Assembly (NCBI RefSeq): GCF_900142985.1
Contig: NZ_LT670849.1
Location: 744,001-808,000 of the forward strand
DNA: 64,000 bases
DNA from: Bradyrhizobium erythrophlei
Lineage (GTDB): Bacteria > Pseudomonadota > Alphaproteobacteria > Rhizobiales > Xanthobacteraceae
Reading direction: 5' to 3'
Positions 44,719-53,354 of this stretch are shown piece by piece. How positions within the stretch are numbered: position 1 is the stretch's first letter; every line of letters starts with the position of its first letter. Made by a program: the position numbers and the translations under genes. Under the pieces are notes generated by a model. That model was not told the DNA's origin and made no database searches. It worked only from the letters and a program-made list of their open reading frames with translations.

Positions 44719-46005
44719 CTAAGTCATTGCGGCCAGACGGGTGCGCACGAGATCAATATGACTTCGCAGAGTATATAAACTGCTCGCATAGACATTCGGT
44801 AGTTGCAGATGGTTCGCGCGTTGATCAATCAGGTTCAGTTTCGTATTCAAATCGCTACGGTCAATATCCGTTCCTTGAGCCTCCATCTCGCTCTCGATCG
44901 ACCTGATCTCGTCATACAGCCGCCTTATCCTGAGTTGCATCATCCAGTCGTACGTTTGCGGCAGGAACTTGAATCCCGGATATAGCAGCGCGATCAATGG
45001 GAGCATCACAACGAGTATCTTCTCGACCAGCGTCGCAACCCAAAACGGTAGATAACCTTGCAGGAATGGCCGTCCGGTTTTGTAAAAGCGCTGCGCCTCA
45101 TCACTCAACGGTATGTCGATTGATTCGGCTGCGGGAAATTGCCCCGCTTTCTGGAAGATCCCAGGCTGCGCATGAATTTGGACGGCCGCGTTAAGCAGCA
45201 GATACTGCAGGGCCGGATGCAGCTCAGCACGCACGACGAGGCTGGCTTTCGGCGCCACCAGGACGACATCTGTCGGCGGGCGGTTCGTCAGGAGGTCGAC
45301 AACCCCGGCAGGAAGCACCAACTTATGCAGAAAAGGATAAATCGCGACGAAAGCTTCCGCGCGCTGAAAACTTGAAAGCTCGATGCCTTTGGCCTGGATA
45401 AGCGACTGGATGACGGGAGAGTCCCAGGCAGTGACGATGAACGCCGCGTCGATATCGCCGGCGATCAACTTTTCAGCGGCAGTTTGCGGTGAAAGCCCTG
45501 ACGGTTCACCGACAATAGCGTCAAGTTTGGTCCTTTCAATTATTTGCAGGGCCAATGCGCGCCCGCCGCTTCCCTCGGGACCTATCGAAAGTCGCCTGCC
45601 TCGCAACCCCTGTATGCCCTCCCCGACTTCACTTCGACGGAAAAGCCATAGCGGCTCATAAAACACCGTGCCTAGCGATTCCAGCTCCGGAGCTTCCTGC
45701 CTTGTTGTGGTGCCACCTTGCAGGAATCCTACGTTTACGCGTGACCGCGGGTTACGCAGCAGCCGCAGGTTTTCCATGCTGCCGGATGTCGGCAGCAGCT
45801 GCAGTTTAACGCCTTCCTTGGCCAGGATTTCACGGTAACGGATGCCCAATTCATGGTTCGCGCCACCCTCGGCGCCGGTTACCATCACCAGCTCCCGCGG
45901 CGGCAACGTCGTCACGATGAACAGGCCCGCGCCGAAAACTACCGCCGCGGCTCCGGCAACTGCAAGATAGCTCCAGAATTTGCGGGCATGTTCTCCAATC
46001 ATCAT
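44719..46005 (-). CDS. TAXI-family TRAP-type solute-binding protein with C-terminal membrane anchor
   Basis: A 428-residue protein. An N-terminal membrane segment (FWSYLAVAGAAAVVFGAGLFIVTTL) precedes the TAXI binding domain (VTGAEGGANHELGIRYREILAKEGVKLQLLPTSGSMENLRLL...). A second membrane helix (TLVEKILVVMLPLIALLYPGF) follows, then a cytoplasmic coiled-coil-like tail of about 95 residues. The ATG at 46005 is taken; no strong ribosome-binding site was seen. No TRAP permease genes are near. The tail and anchors make a sensory or scaffold role as plausible as transport. Confidence 0.85.
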   Translation of the reverse strand: MMIGEHARKFWSYLAVAGAAAVVFGAGLFIVTTLPPRELVMVTGAEGGANHELGIRYREILAKEGVKLQLLPTSGSMENLRLLRNPRSRVNVGFLQGGTTTRQEAPELESLGTVFYEPLWLFRRSEVGEGIQGLRGRRLSIGPEGSGGRALALQIIERTKLDAIVGEPSGLSPQTAAEKLIAGDIDAAFIVTAWDSPVIQSLIQAKGIELSSFQRAEAFVAIYPFLHKLVLPAGVVDLLTNRPPTDVVLVAPKASLVVRAELHPALQYLLLNAAVQIHAQPGIFQKAGQFPAAESIDIPLSDEAQRFYKTGRPFLQGYLPFWVATLVEKILVVMLPLIALLYPGFKFLPQTYDWMMQLRIRRLYDEIRSIESEMEAQGTDIDRSDLNTKLNLIDQRANHLQLPNVYASSLYTLRSHIDLVRTRLAAMT

Positions 46006-46160
46006 CGCGCGTCGATCCAAGTCACCAAGGCACTGTCCATCATCGCGGTCCGGTACGCCATCGTCAAATTCCGGCAAAGCCGCTCACGACGCTTGGGCAG
46101 GGTTCGGCAAATTCGGCGCCACTTGATTTGAGGCGCAAGCGGAGGAGCGACCAGTCTGCT

Positions 46161-46188
46161 CTTGGAAACGAGCGCCGGGTGCTATCCT
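46161..46188 (+). promoter_or_regulatory. Possible sigma-70-type promoter for the small RNA candidate
   Basis: CTTGGA at 46161-46166 and TATCCT at 46183-46188 are separated by 16 bp and resemble -35 and -10 boxes. The predicted start would fall near 46195, about 150 nt before the terminator. Confidence 0.35.
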
Positions 46189-46194
46189 AAGTAC

Positions 46195-46344
46195 GACAAT
46201 CGCAATGGCACATTAGGATAGATTACAACAATACATGAAGGATTTTGACAAGACCGTCGGCACGCGTAGGAGGTAGCGTACATTCGCTCCCGGCCTACTC
46301 GACAAGCCCCAGCGCCCCCTCCTACGTCTGGGGTTTGTCTTTTT
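46195..46344 (+). ncRNA. Candidate trans-acting small RNA with anti-Shine-Dalgarno loop
   Basis: The predicted RNA of about 150 nt has an unstructured 5' part, a hairpin at 46266-46298 (GTAGG/CCTAC outer pairs, AGCG/CGCT inner pairs) and a terminator hairpin at 46301-46339. The terminator loop exposes CCCCCTCCT, complementary to AGGAGG. CGTAGGAGG at 46265-46273 is the exact complement of CCTCCTACG at 46318-46326, so the first hairpin could alternatively sequester the loop. Small RNAs with CCUCC loops are a known theme in alphaproteobacteria. The 5' end is a guess; no expression evidence is available. Confidence 0.45.
46301..46344 (+). terminator. Strong rho-independent terminator
   Basis: GACAAGCCCCAG (46301-46312) pairs with CTGGGGTTTGTC (46328-46339) over 12 bp with one G-U pair, followed directly by five T residues. 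The nearest annotated plus-strand gene upstream ends 1.7 kb earlier, so it must end a separate short transcript. Confidence 0.78.
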
Positions 46345-46535
46345 GGGAACACTTGGCAATGCGAATGCGATCCGCAGAATGCAGGACTCCAGCGCGACCG
46401 AGATTGACCATTTAGGCTTCAACAATGATGCTCGGCGCCCGACCCGGCGACATAAGTCCCTATTCGCCCAAAAGGATCGCGCGGACGCAGGAGAGAAAGC
46501 TGGTCCAGGTACCGATGACATGAGGAGATGCGCGC

Positions 46536-47183
46536 ATGTCTAGTTATCTTGTCTATATCTGCCAGGCGGTGAAGGACCGGGCGGGGCAAGAGCGTTACTG
46601 GCAGGTCGCGCGCTACCTCGAGAATATCGATGTGCTCGCAGCGTATGCTCCATTCGAGGTGCTCGATGCGGATCGGGATGAGAGCGTCGAGGGAGTTGTC
46701 ATAGCTGAGTTCCCTCCATTCGAGCAGACGGTCGAGTGGTTCAACAGTGACGCCTATGTCCAAGCCCGCAAACACAGAGCGGCAAACGAATATCTCGGGA
46801 TGCTTGTAGAGAGTGGAGTCGCGCCCGTTGGTAAACGCAGTGCTAAATCGCATGCCTACGTCGTCTTGGTTTGCCGCGAAATTGTAGATCGGAACGAACT
46901 CACTGCCTATTGGCAGCGCGTGAATGAAACGTTGGACGGTCACAAGGGTCGAGTCTTGATGGACCACGGTCGCTTCCTGATCCTGGAGGACCAGGGTCCG
47001 GTCGAGGGTGTGACGGTGTATGAATTCCCTTCAGCGGATGCCGCGCAAAGTTGGTATGACAGCGTCGCCTATCGGGAGCTTCGGCAACATCGGAAACTGA
47101 GTGCAAAATATCTGGTAATCTTGGCAGAGGGCGGAGTCGCGCCCGTCGAGCGACGGATGCCGCACACTATAACCGCTGGTTGA
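46536..47183 (+). CDS. Tandem DUF1330-type (dimeric alpha/beta barrel) protein
   Basis: A 215-residue protein made of two similar halves of about 105 residues. Each has a YLVYICQAVKDRAGQERYWQV-like first strand, a VEGVxxxEFPxxxxxxxWxxSxAYxxxRxHR block and an AxxYLxxLxExGVAPVxxR end, the DUF1330 pattern. The fold is the ferredoxin-like dimeric barrel, so the duplication probably makes a single-chain dimer. GAGGAGATG precedes the ATG. Function unknown. The gene lies 190 bp downstream of the terminator of the small RNA candidate. Confidence 0.82.
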   Translation: MSSYLVYICQAVKDRAGQERYWQVARYLENIDVLAAYAPFEVLDADRDESVEGVVIAEFPPFEQTVEWFNSDAYVQARKHRAANEYLGMLVESGVAPVGKRSAKSHAYVVLVCREIVDRNELTAYWQRVNETLDGHKGRVLMDHGRFLILEDQGPVEGVTVYEFPSADAAQSWYDSVAYRELRQHRKLSAKYLVILAEGGVAPVERRMPHTITAG

Positions 47184-47242
47184 GCAGCGCCGACGATGGG
47201 CGTATCCGGTTGGCACATGTTTTGCGATTGCGGACACTTAGC

Positions 47243-47830
47243 TTATGAGCCAGCGCCGATCATTCTAAAGAGCTCCGAGGTCACGGCATCGACGGGCTGC
47301 AAGCCGTCGATGGTTCTAAGAACCCTTCTTGAGCGATAGTAGTCAATGACCGGAGCGGTCTGTTCGTTGTAGGCATCAAGACGCACCTTCAGCGCTTCGT
47401 GATTGTCGTCCGCGCGGACCGCGCTACCGCCCTCCTTTGCCTCGCAAGCTCTGGTCGTGATCCGATCCAGCAATGCCTTCTGGTCAGCCTGAAGCTCGAT
47501 GACATGGTCGAGTTCAAGACCCTCGGTATCGAGAAAGTCATCAAATGTCACCGCCTGCGACATCGTCCGTGGAAATCCGTCGAGAACAAAGCCACGCGCG
47601 GCATCCTCCTGGACGGTCCGCTCAATAACGGCAGCCAGCACAAGCGGATCAGGAACGAGCTTGCCGCTCGCTATCGTCTGCTTGACTTGCTTTCCGATGC
47701 GCGTTTCCGCTTGCGCTGCAGCTCGTAACATGTCCCCTGTCGAGAGGTGGGGAATGTTGTACTCGCTGACAATGCGCTTCGCTTGCGTCCCCTTGCCAGC
47801 TCCGGGCGGCCCCAGCAAAACTATTCTCAT
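47243..47830 (-). CDS. adk: Adenylate kinase, short (zinc-free) form
   Basis: A 195-residue nucleotide kinase that interconverts AMP, ADP and ATP. The P-loop GPPGAGKGT is at 7-15, the NMP-binding STGDMLR region near 30-36, and DGFPRT near 84-89. The LID is the short version (TTRACEAKEGGSAVRADDNHEALKVRLDAY) without the zinc-binding insert. The surroundings contain no ribosomal or secY genes, the usual home of adk, so this is probably an additional copy. GGGAC precedes the ATG. Confidence 0.93.
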   Translation of the reverse strand: MRIVLLGPPGAGKGTQAKRIVSEYNIPHLSTGDMLRAAAQAETRIGKQVKQTIASGKLVPDPLVLAAVIERTVQEDAARGFVLDGFPRTMSQAVTFDDFLDTEGLELDHVIELQADQKALLDRITTRACEAKEGGSAVRADDNHEALKVRLDAYNEQTAPVIDYYRSRRVLRTIDGLQPVDAVTSELFRMIGAGS

Positions 47831-47905
47831 CGACTTGTCCCTAGATATTTGTGCAGGCGCGATCTTCCGGGCCCCTTCGTTTCCGCGGCTTTTCTTCTGC
47901 GAAAC

Positions 47906-48478
47906 TCATTCATTGCAAAGCCTGGCCTGCAATGCCGCCCAATAGGATTTCTGGGCATGGTCGAACAGGCCAACATGCTCGGCGACGGCATCGACGGCCA
48001 GACTACCTAGATCGGGCCGCGGCAAACGCACGAACGCTTCCGCCTCGGCGCCGGACACGGCGATCTTTAGTCCCTGCTTGTGCGCCAAGTGCATCATGGC
48101 GGCATTCTCGACCAGGCAGTTCATGAACATGACGCGCATACCCCAGTTGCGGGCGCGCGCCGCACAACGCGCGAGCAGAGCCCCGCCGATCCCCTGGCCC
48201 CGGCTGCGCGGCAAGACCGAGATGCCTAATTCGGCATGTCCATCCTCGCGCGCGAGGTGGGCCGCGCCATCGATCGCGAGATCGGTACTGGTGACGACAA
48301 AGACAGCGTCGCGTGTCAGGTCGATAGCTTCGACATAATGACGTATGCCATCGTCTGACAGCATATGCGCGAACCTGAGGTGACGGTCTTCCGGGTCGAG
48401 GGCCAGCAGATGGGCAAGCAAGTGTGGGCGTTCGTTCGCGTGTAACTCGCGCGTCAGCGTGCTCAGTCCCATGGACAT
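47906..48478 (-). CDS. GNAT-family N-acetyltransferase
   Basis: A 190-residue acetyl-CoA-dependent acetyltransferase. The acetyl-CoA loop is LPRSRGQGIGGALLARCAARARNWG (near 92-116), preceded by the HAELGISV strand. The C-terminal about 50 residues extend beyond the minimal GNAT core. AGGAT lies 6 nt before the ATG. Substrate unknown. It stands alone between the adenylate kinase and MFS genes on the same strand. Confidence 0.88.
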   Translation of the reverse strand: MSMGLSTLTRELHANERPHLLAHLLALDPEDRHLRFAHMLSDDGIRHYVEAIDLTRDAVFVVTSTDLAIDGAAHLAREDGHAELGISVLPRSRGQGIGGALLARCAARARNWGMRVMFMNCLVENAAMMHLAHKQGLKIAVSGAEAEAFVRLPRPDLGSLAVDAVAEHVGLFDHAQKSYWAALQARLCNE

Positions 48479-48525
48479 TGTTCGATCCTGGATTCGCCCG
48501 TGTTCGTTGATGCACCATGCGCGCC

Positions 48526-49875
48526 TTAATGCGCGGGCGCAGCCGCCGGCAGACCTTTGGCTGACGCTGGACGAATCGCCAGCAACAGAAACGTTCCGGA
48601 CAGCAGGTACAAAGCCATCACGAAGTAAATGCTGTAGACATTGTCGCCGGTGCTTCTCAGGATTAACCCGTTGATCGACGGGCTGACCGCCGGACCGAGG
48701 TTTCCGAGGCTGCTGATAAGAGCAAGACCGCCGGCGGCCGCACCGGCCGACAGATACTCGCTCGTCAGCGCGAAAAACAGCGGAGTTGCCGAGGCGATTC
48801 CGATGACAGCGACGGAGAGAGCCAGGATCGATCCGATGAGATTACCCTGCAACAGGGTCGTTATGAACAGGCCCACCGACGCGATGACAACGCAGGCCAC
48901 AAAGTGCCATCGTCGCTCGTGCGATTTGTCCGAATGGCGACCCATCAGGATCATACCGATGATGCCGGCGGCATTCGGGATGCTCGCGTAGATTCCGACG
49001 AGAAGCAGATCCTTGACGCCCCAGCTCTGGATCAGGGTCGGCACCCAGAACACCATTGTGTACGTGGCGCCCAGCAGAAAGAAATACACCAGCGCCAGCA
49101 TATAGGCCCTCGGGTCTTGCAGCATCTGCACGAACGTTCCCTCAGCCTCGCCCGCGACGTCCTTTGTGTCATGACGGAAGGCGTCCTCGACCACCGCCGT
49201 TTCCTCTGTCGAGAGCCAGGGGGCTTGGTCAGGTTTGTCCTTCAGGAGAAAGTAAACCAAAACGCCGATGAAAATGGCCGGTAATCCCTGCACCAGGAAC
49301 AGCCATTGCCAGCCATGAAGACCGGCGAGACCATCGAAGTATTTCAGAATAGACCCGCATAACGGTCCTGCGATAAGCGAAACTATCGTGGTGGCCGACA
49401 TGAAGATCGCAATGACCTGACCGCGGCGCACTGACGGATACCAGTAGGTGAAATACAGAATGACGCCGGGGAAGAACCCGGCCTCAAAGACGCCAAGCAG
49501 AAATCGCACAATGTAAAATTGGAGAGGCGTTGATACGAACATCATGGCGGACGCAGCCAGGCCCCAGAGCACCATGATGCGCAACAATGTCTTGCGTGCG
49601 CCGATTTTGGCCAAAAGAAGATTGCTGGGCACTTCAAAGAGGAAATATCCGAGGAAGAACACGCCCGCGCCGAGGCCGTAGACTGCATCATCAAACGGCA
49701 AGGTCTGCTTCATCTGCAGCTGCGCATAGCCGATGTTGATACGGTCCAGATAGGCGACCATGTAGGCAATGAGCAGCAGCGGCAGTAGACGCAAGTCGAT
49801 CTTCTTGAACACGTCCTTGACAAACGGGCTTTCCAGCGCAGGTGACGATGCGTTGTTTGCAGGCTGCGGATGCAT
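48526..49875 (-). CDS. MFS transporter, anion:cation symporter (ACS) family
   Basis: A 449-residue permease of 12 helices. RLLPLLLIAYMVAYLDRINIGYAQLQM is the characteristic first helix of the ACS family (tartrate, phthalate, glucarate and 4-hydroxyphenylacetate transporters). GPLCGSILKYFDGLAGLHGWQWLFLVQGLPAI is another conserved block. GGGGGAA precedes the ATG. It is upstream of no enzyme on its strand except possibly as a separate unit; the acyl-CoA ligase gene lies 71 bp behind its start. Import of a carboxylate for CoA activation is plausible. Confidence 0.9.
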   Translation of the reverse strand: MHPQPANNASSPALESPFVKDVFKKIDLRLLPLLLIAYMVAYLDRINIGYAQLQMKQTLPFDDAVYGLGAGVFFLGYFLFEVPSNLLLAKIGARKTLLRIMVLWGLAASAMMFVSTPLQFYIVRFLLGVFEAGFFPGVILYFTYWYPSVRRGQVIAIFMSATTIVSLIAGPLCGSILKYFDGLAGLHGWQWLFLVQGLPAIFIGVLVYFLLKDKPDQAPWLSTEETAVVEDAFRHDTKDVAGEAEGTFVQMLQDPRAYMLALVYFFLLGATYTMVFWVPTLIQSWGVKDLLLVGIYASIPNAAGIIGMILMGRHSDKSHERRWHFVACVVIASVGLFITTLLQGNLIGSILALSVAVIGIASATPLFFALTSEYLSAGAAAGGLALISSLGNLGPAVSPSINGLILRSTGDNVYSIYFVMALYLLSGTFLLLAIRPASAKGLPAAAPAH

Positions 49876-49946
49876 ATTCGTTCCCCCTATATTTCTGGAC
49901 TCTCGCCGCCCGAGTGCGCTCCGCTTGCGGAGGTTCGCAATTCCGA

Positions 49947-51653
49947 TCAGGCCGCCGTCGTCTTCCGCTCCTCTTGTTCGTACAGATCCTTCTTTGAGAT
50001 CTTGCCGACTGGCGTTCTCGGCAGCTCTTTTCGGATTTCGAGCGCCTGCACCATTTCGTGTTTGCCGAGCTTGTCCTTCAGAAACTTTTGCAGCTCGTCC
50101 AGCGTAAGCGCCGCCGCACCGCCCTTCAGCTTGACGAAGGCCTTCGGCGACTGGCCGCGATACTGGTCTTTGACTCCGATCACCGCCACCTCCTCGACCG
50201 CGGGGTGCTTGTAGATCGCTTCCTCGAGAACGCGCGGATAGACGTTGAAGCCGCTGCAGAGCAGCATGTCCTTGGTGCGGTCGACGATGAAGATGTAACC
50301 GTCCGCATCCATGTAGCCCACGTCGCCGGTGCGCAGGAAGCCGTCAAAGGTCGTCACCTCGGCTGTCGCATCCGGCTTGTTCCAATAGCCCTTCATCACA
50401 TTCGGACCCTTGATGCAGATTTCGCCGCGTTCGCCACGCGCCACGTACTGCTCTGGATTATCAAGGCTGAGGAACTTGATGACGATCCCGGGCATCGGCA
50501 TTCCGCAAGACCCTGCCTTGCGCACGCCATCCTTCTGGGCTGGCGTGAAGGTGCCTGCCGGCGAGGTCTCAGTCATGCCCCAGCCTTCGGTCAGGTTGCT
50601 GCCGGTGATCGCGGCGAATTGCTGCGCGACCTCAAGCGGCAACGGCGCCCCGCCCGAGCCACAGTATTTGAGCGTGCGCAAGTTGTGCCTGGGAGTCTCG
50701 GGATGGTTGATCAGCGCGGTAAACATCGTGGGCACGCCGCAGAAGACGCTGACCCCTTTCGCTGAGATATCCTCTAGCGCAGCCTTCGGATCGAAGCGCA
50801 CGTGCTGAATGATTTCCGCTCCCTGGAGAATAGCAAACAGAACATTCACTGCGAGCGCATAGATGTGGAATGGTGGAAGCACCGCAAGAAAGCGCTCCTG
50901 ACCTTCGACCAGGATTGGAGGTGAGCCGGCGGTCGTCGCCCTGTACTGCTGGCAGGTGCTGGTGAGATTGGCGTGCGTCAGCATGGCGCCCTTCGGCAGG
51001 CCCGTCGTCCCGCCGGTATATTGAAGAACGGCAATCGCTTCGGCCGGATCGGCGACAGGATGGGCCTGGAATTGTCCATCATTGTCGAGCAGTTGTGCGA
51101 AGCTGATCTGGCGCTCGCCCCAGGCGACATCACTGAGTTGCCGGCTGGCCTTCAGTTCACTCATCACCGCGTCGGGATCGCCGGCGAACTCGGCCAGAGT
51201 GCCCACCACAAGTTTCTTCAACCGCGTCTTGCCGAGCATCGCCGCCATCTGCGGATAGAGCGATGCCAGATCCAGCGTGACGAGGAAGTCGGTGCGGCTG
51301 TCCTCGACCTTGTGCTCCAGCACCTTGGCAGCATCGAGCGGCGAGTAGTTGACCACGCTGCCGCCGGCCTTGAGGACGCCGAAAAACGCGATGGCATAGT
51401 GCGGGGAGTTCGGCAGATAGAGGCCGACGTGAACGCCCGGTTTCACCCCAAGCTGCTGCAAGCCCTTCGCGGCACGGTTCACAAGGTCACCGAGATCGCG
51501 GTAGGTCATCCGCTTGCCCATGAAGTCGATCGCTGGACGATACGGCCATTTGGCCACGGCATCATCCAGAATGCCCTGCACCGGTCCAGGTATGATCTGG
51601 GCATCCCAGAGGACGCCGCGAGGATAGGAGTTGATCCAGGGCTTGTCGTTCAT
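49947..51653 (-). CDS. AMP-forming acyl-CoA ligase (long-chain fatty acid or aromatic acid type)
   Basis: A 568-residue adenylate-forming enzyme that activates a carboxylate with ATP and CoA. The P-loop YTGGTTGLPKG is at 212-222, the A5 motif GWGMTETSP near 357-365, and the hinge region TGDVGYMDADGYIFIVDRTKDM near 435. The catalytic lysine is in the C-terminal RTPVGKISKKDL. AAGGAGGGAAGGAA is an excellent ribosome-binding site. Next to the phasin, lipase and DGAT genes it probably supplies acyl-CoA for storage lipid (inference). Confidence 0.92.
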   Translation of the reverse strand: MNDKPWINSYPRGVLWDAQIIPGPVQGILDDAVAKWPYRPAIDFMGKRMTYRDLGDLVNRAAKGLQQLGVKPGVHVGLYLPNSPHYAIAFFGVLKAGGSVVNYSPLDAAKVLEHKVEDSRTDFLVTLDLASLYPQMAAMLGKTRLKKLVVGTLAEFAGDPDAVMSELKASRQLSDVAWGERQISFAQLLDNDGQFQAHPVADPAEAIAVLQYTGGTTGLPKGAMLTHANLTSTCQQYRATTAGSPPILVEGQERFLAVLPPFHIYALAVNVLFAILQGAEIIQHVRFDPKAALEDISAKGVSVFCGVPTMFTALINHPETPRHNLRTLKYCGSGGAPLPLEVAQQFAAITGSNLTEGWGMTETSPAGTFTPAQKDGVRKAGSCGMPMPGIVIKFLSLDNPEQYVARGERGEICIKGPNVMKGYWNKPDATAEVTTFDGFLRTGDVGYMDADGYIFIVDRTKDMLLCSGFNVYPRVLEEAIYKHPAVEEVAVIGVKDQYRGQSPKAFVKLKGGAAALTLDELQKFLKDKLGKHEMVQALEIRKELPRTPVGKISKKDLYEQEERKTTAA

Positions 51654-51875
51654 GGAAGTTCCTTCCCTCCTTGGTCATCAGGCCTCAGGCTAAGTAAACT
51701 CTCCCGTCGCGCGGCAACGTCCAGCCGGCTGTAAAGACGCAGTCGCCGGGGGCGAAAAGGCGCCGCCGCGCGGTTCAAATTTCCCGGCACGCCACCGCCT
51801 TTCAACGGCGCGACCAGTGCCGGGGCGCCCTGGTCGAGTTGCCGTCATGTAGACGGACCGATGCGGCGATGACCG

Positions 51876-52316
51876 TTACTTCGGCTGCAGCAGCTTCTGC
51901 AGGGTTGCCATATTCTCCTGCATACGCTCCTGCACGATCTTCCAAGCGTTGTTGCGCGATTGCGCTTCCATTTCCGAAAGCTCACGGAAATTCGCCATCG
52001 CCTTCTGCACACCCTGTTTTGCGGCCTCGGTCCGCTTCGCGATCGCCTCGGCGCTAGTGGCGTCTTTGACTGCGGCTTGCCATTCCGCCAGTGTTTCCCG
52101 GAGGATCTCGTTGCGTCGCTCCACGAGTGCCTTGAGACCTTCGGTAGCCTGGCGATTAGCCTCTGTCAGAGCTTCCATATCCCTGCGCTGCCAGTCGATG
52201 AGCGCGTCGATGTCAACGCTCGGCAACTGGAATTTCTCGATCAGCTTCTTGATATCCTCAAACCCGGGAAACACGCCTGCGTCCGAGGTGGAGGGTTGTC
52301 TGCTGTCGGTCTCCAT
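51876..52316 (-). CDS. Phasin-family protein
   Basis: A 146-residue, largely helical amphipathic protein. FEDIKKLIEKFQLPSVDIDALIDWQRRDMEALTEANRQATEGLKALVERRNEILRETLAEWQ matches the phasin pattern of granule-coating proteins on polyhydroxyalkanoate or lipid inclusions. AAGGAGGAAAT precedes the ATG. It is 38 bp downstream of the lipase-like hydrolase gene on the same strand and close to the wax ester synthase gene, supporting an inclusion-body role. Confidence 0.9.
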   Translation of the reverse strand: METDSRQPSTSDAGVFPGFEDIKKLIEKFQLPSVDIDALIDWQRRDMEALTEANRQATEGLKALVERRNEILRETLAEWQAAVKDATSAEAIAKRTEAAKQGVQKAMANFRELSEMEAQSRNNAWKIVQERMQENMATLQKLLQPK

Positions 52317-52354
52317 GGATTTCCTCCTTCAGGTTTGGATGTTGCAATGAATGA

Positions 52355-53188
52355 TCAGGCGCTGTGTCGAGAGAACTGCTCGGCGATTGGATCAGCTCCC
52401 AGCGCGGTATCGCTGTCTCCCTGGTGTCGTTTCGGATCGGAGTACAAGAGGCTGCGGAGCCCGCTGCGATCGAATGGCCGCCATTCGCCTTCCGGCAGCG
52501 CAAGCCGGTCCGCAATCGCGAAGAGCGCCATGGGGTTGTATCCGAGCCCCGAATGGCTGCCCTCAACCTCGATGTTTTCTGTCGTTGCGCTCTCCTGTTC
52601 GCGGCAGCCCTGCCAAGCAACGATCCCATCGCTGCGGGTATAGATTGCCGTGCTCGGCACCGGTGGCGGAAGCCTCATCGCTTCACGGCCGGGCCAGTCA
52701 TCGACTCGGCGTCCGCTCAAGGCTTCGTAGAGCCGCCAGGCGTTGCTCGCCTTCGGCTCATTGGCGAACGGACTGCCGAGAGTGATCACCTGACGTACCC
52801 GGTCCGGTGATCGCCGCGCCGCTTCGCGCGCAAAGACACCGCCGAGGCTCCATCCGATCAAGCTGACTTTACGGTCGTAGCGCTGAGCAAGTTCGGCGAG
52901 CCTCAAGTCTATTCCGGCTTCGACGCCCGGGCGCGGGCCATGGTTCGAACCCTGCTTCCACCCATGCGCGGCATAGCCCTGCGCTCTCAGATATGTTCGC
53001 AGCGGCCGAGTTGAAACGTCGCTCGCGGCAAGACCTGGCAGTACCAGCACCGGATGCCCGTCGCCTTGCGGCGCGCGCCGCAGCAGCGGATAAGCCGCAA
53101 GGAAGGCTTGGAATTCCCAGACCCCACGCACTTCAAGCGCCAGCAACAGCCGCGACGGCGGTCTTGATGGGTCAAGAGCCCTGTCCAT
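52355..53188 (-). CDS. Alpha/beta hydrolase, lipase/esterase-like
   Basis: A 277-residue hydrolase without signal peptide. The nucleophile elbow GWSLGG places Ser114, preceded by HPVLVLPGLAASD (oxyanion region) and followed by QVITLGSPFANEPKASNAWRLYEALSG, a lipase-like block. A C-terminal His in VEGSHSGLGYNPMAL completes a plausible triad. A candidate Crp-type operator lies about 100 nt upstream (53289-53308). It probably acts on storage lipid or acyl esters. A remnant of a second copy lies upstream at 54899-55039. Confidence 0.88.
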   Translation of the reverse strand: MDRALDPSRPPSRLLLALEVRGVWEFQAFLAAYPLLRRAPQGDGHPVLVLPGLAASDVSTRPLRTYLRAQGYAAHGWKQGSNHGPRPGVEAGIDLRLAELAQRYDRKVSLIGWSLGGVFAREAARRSPDRVRQVITLGSPFANEPKASNAWRLYEALSGRRVDDWPGREAMRLPPPVPSTAIYTRSDGIVAWQGCREQESATTENIEVEGSHSGLGYNPMALFAIADRLALPEGEWRPFDRSGLRSLLYSDPKRHQGDSDTALGADPIAEQFSRHSA

Positions 53189-53288
53189 ATCGGTACGTTC
53201 CCATCCCGTGTTGCGGATTTTCCGCTTGTCTTAGAGCGTCATGTTAGGGCGCTTTTATCAACTCAGCTAGTTCGCTTCTGAGACCGAC

Positions 53289-53308
53289 ATTGTCGCTGAA
53301 ACGACAAT
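53289..53308 (-). promoter_or_regulatory. Candidate Crp/Fnr-type operator upstream of the hydrolase gene
   Basis: ATTGTCG and CGACAAT form perfect 7-bp arms with a 6-bp spacer, the geometry of Crp-family sites. The same palindrome with one spacer difference occurs at 55079-55098, directly before the Crp/Fnr gene. Confidence 0.65.
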
Positions 53309-53354
53309 CTTCTCATTTTTTGTCCCGCGGCCCCCCGCCACGAGCCGTCAATCC

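Larger units (their letters stand above)
46006..46535. other. 530-bp gene-free region containing a candidate small RNA
   Basis: No open frame here has a believable start or family. The stretch holds a promoter-like sequence at about 46161-46188 and a two-hairpin structure ending in a strong terminator at 46344, annotated separately. The remaining about 190 bp before the DUF1330 gene show nothing further that I can support. Confidence 0.5.
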
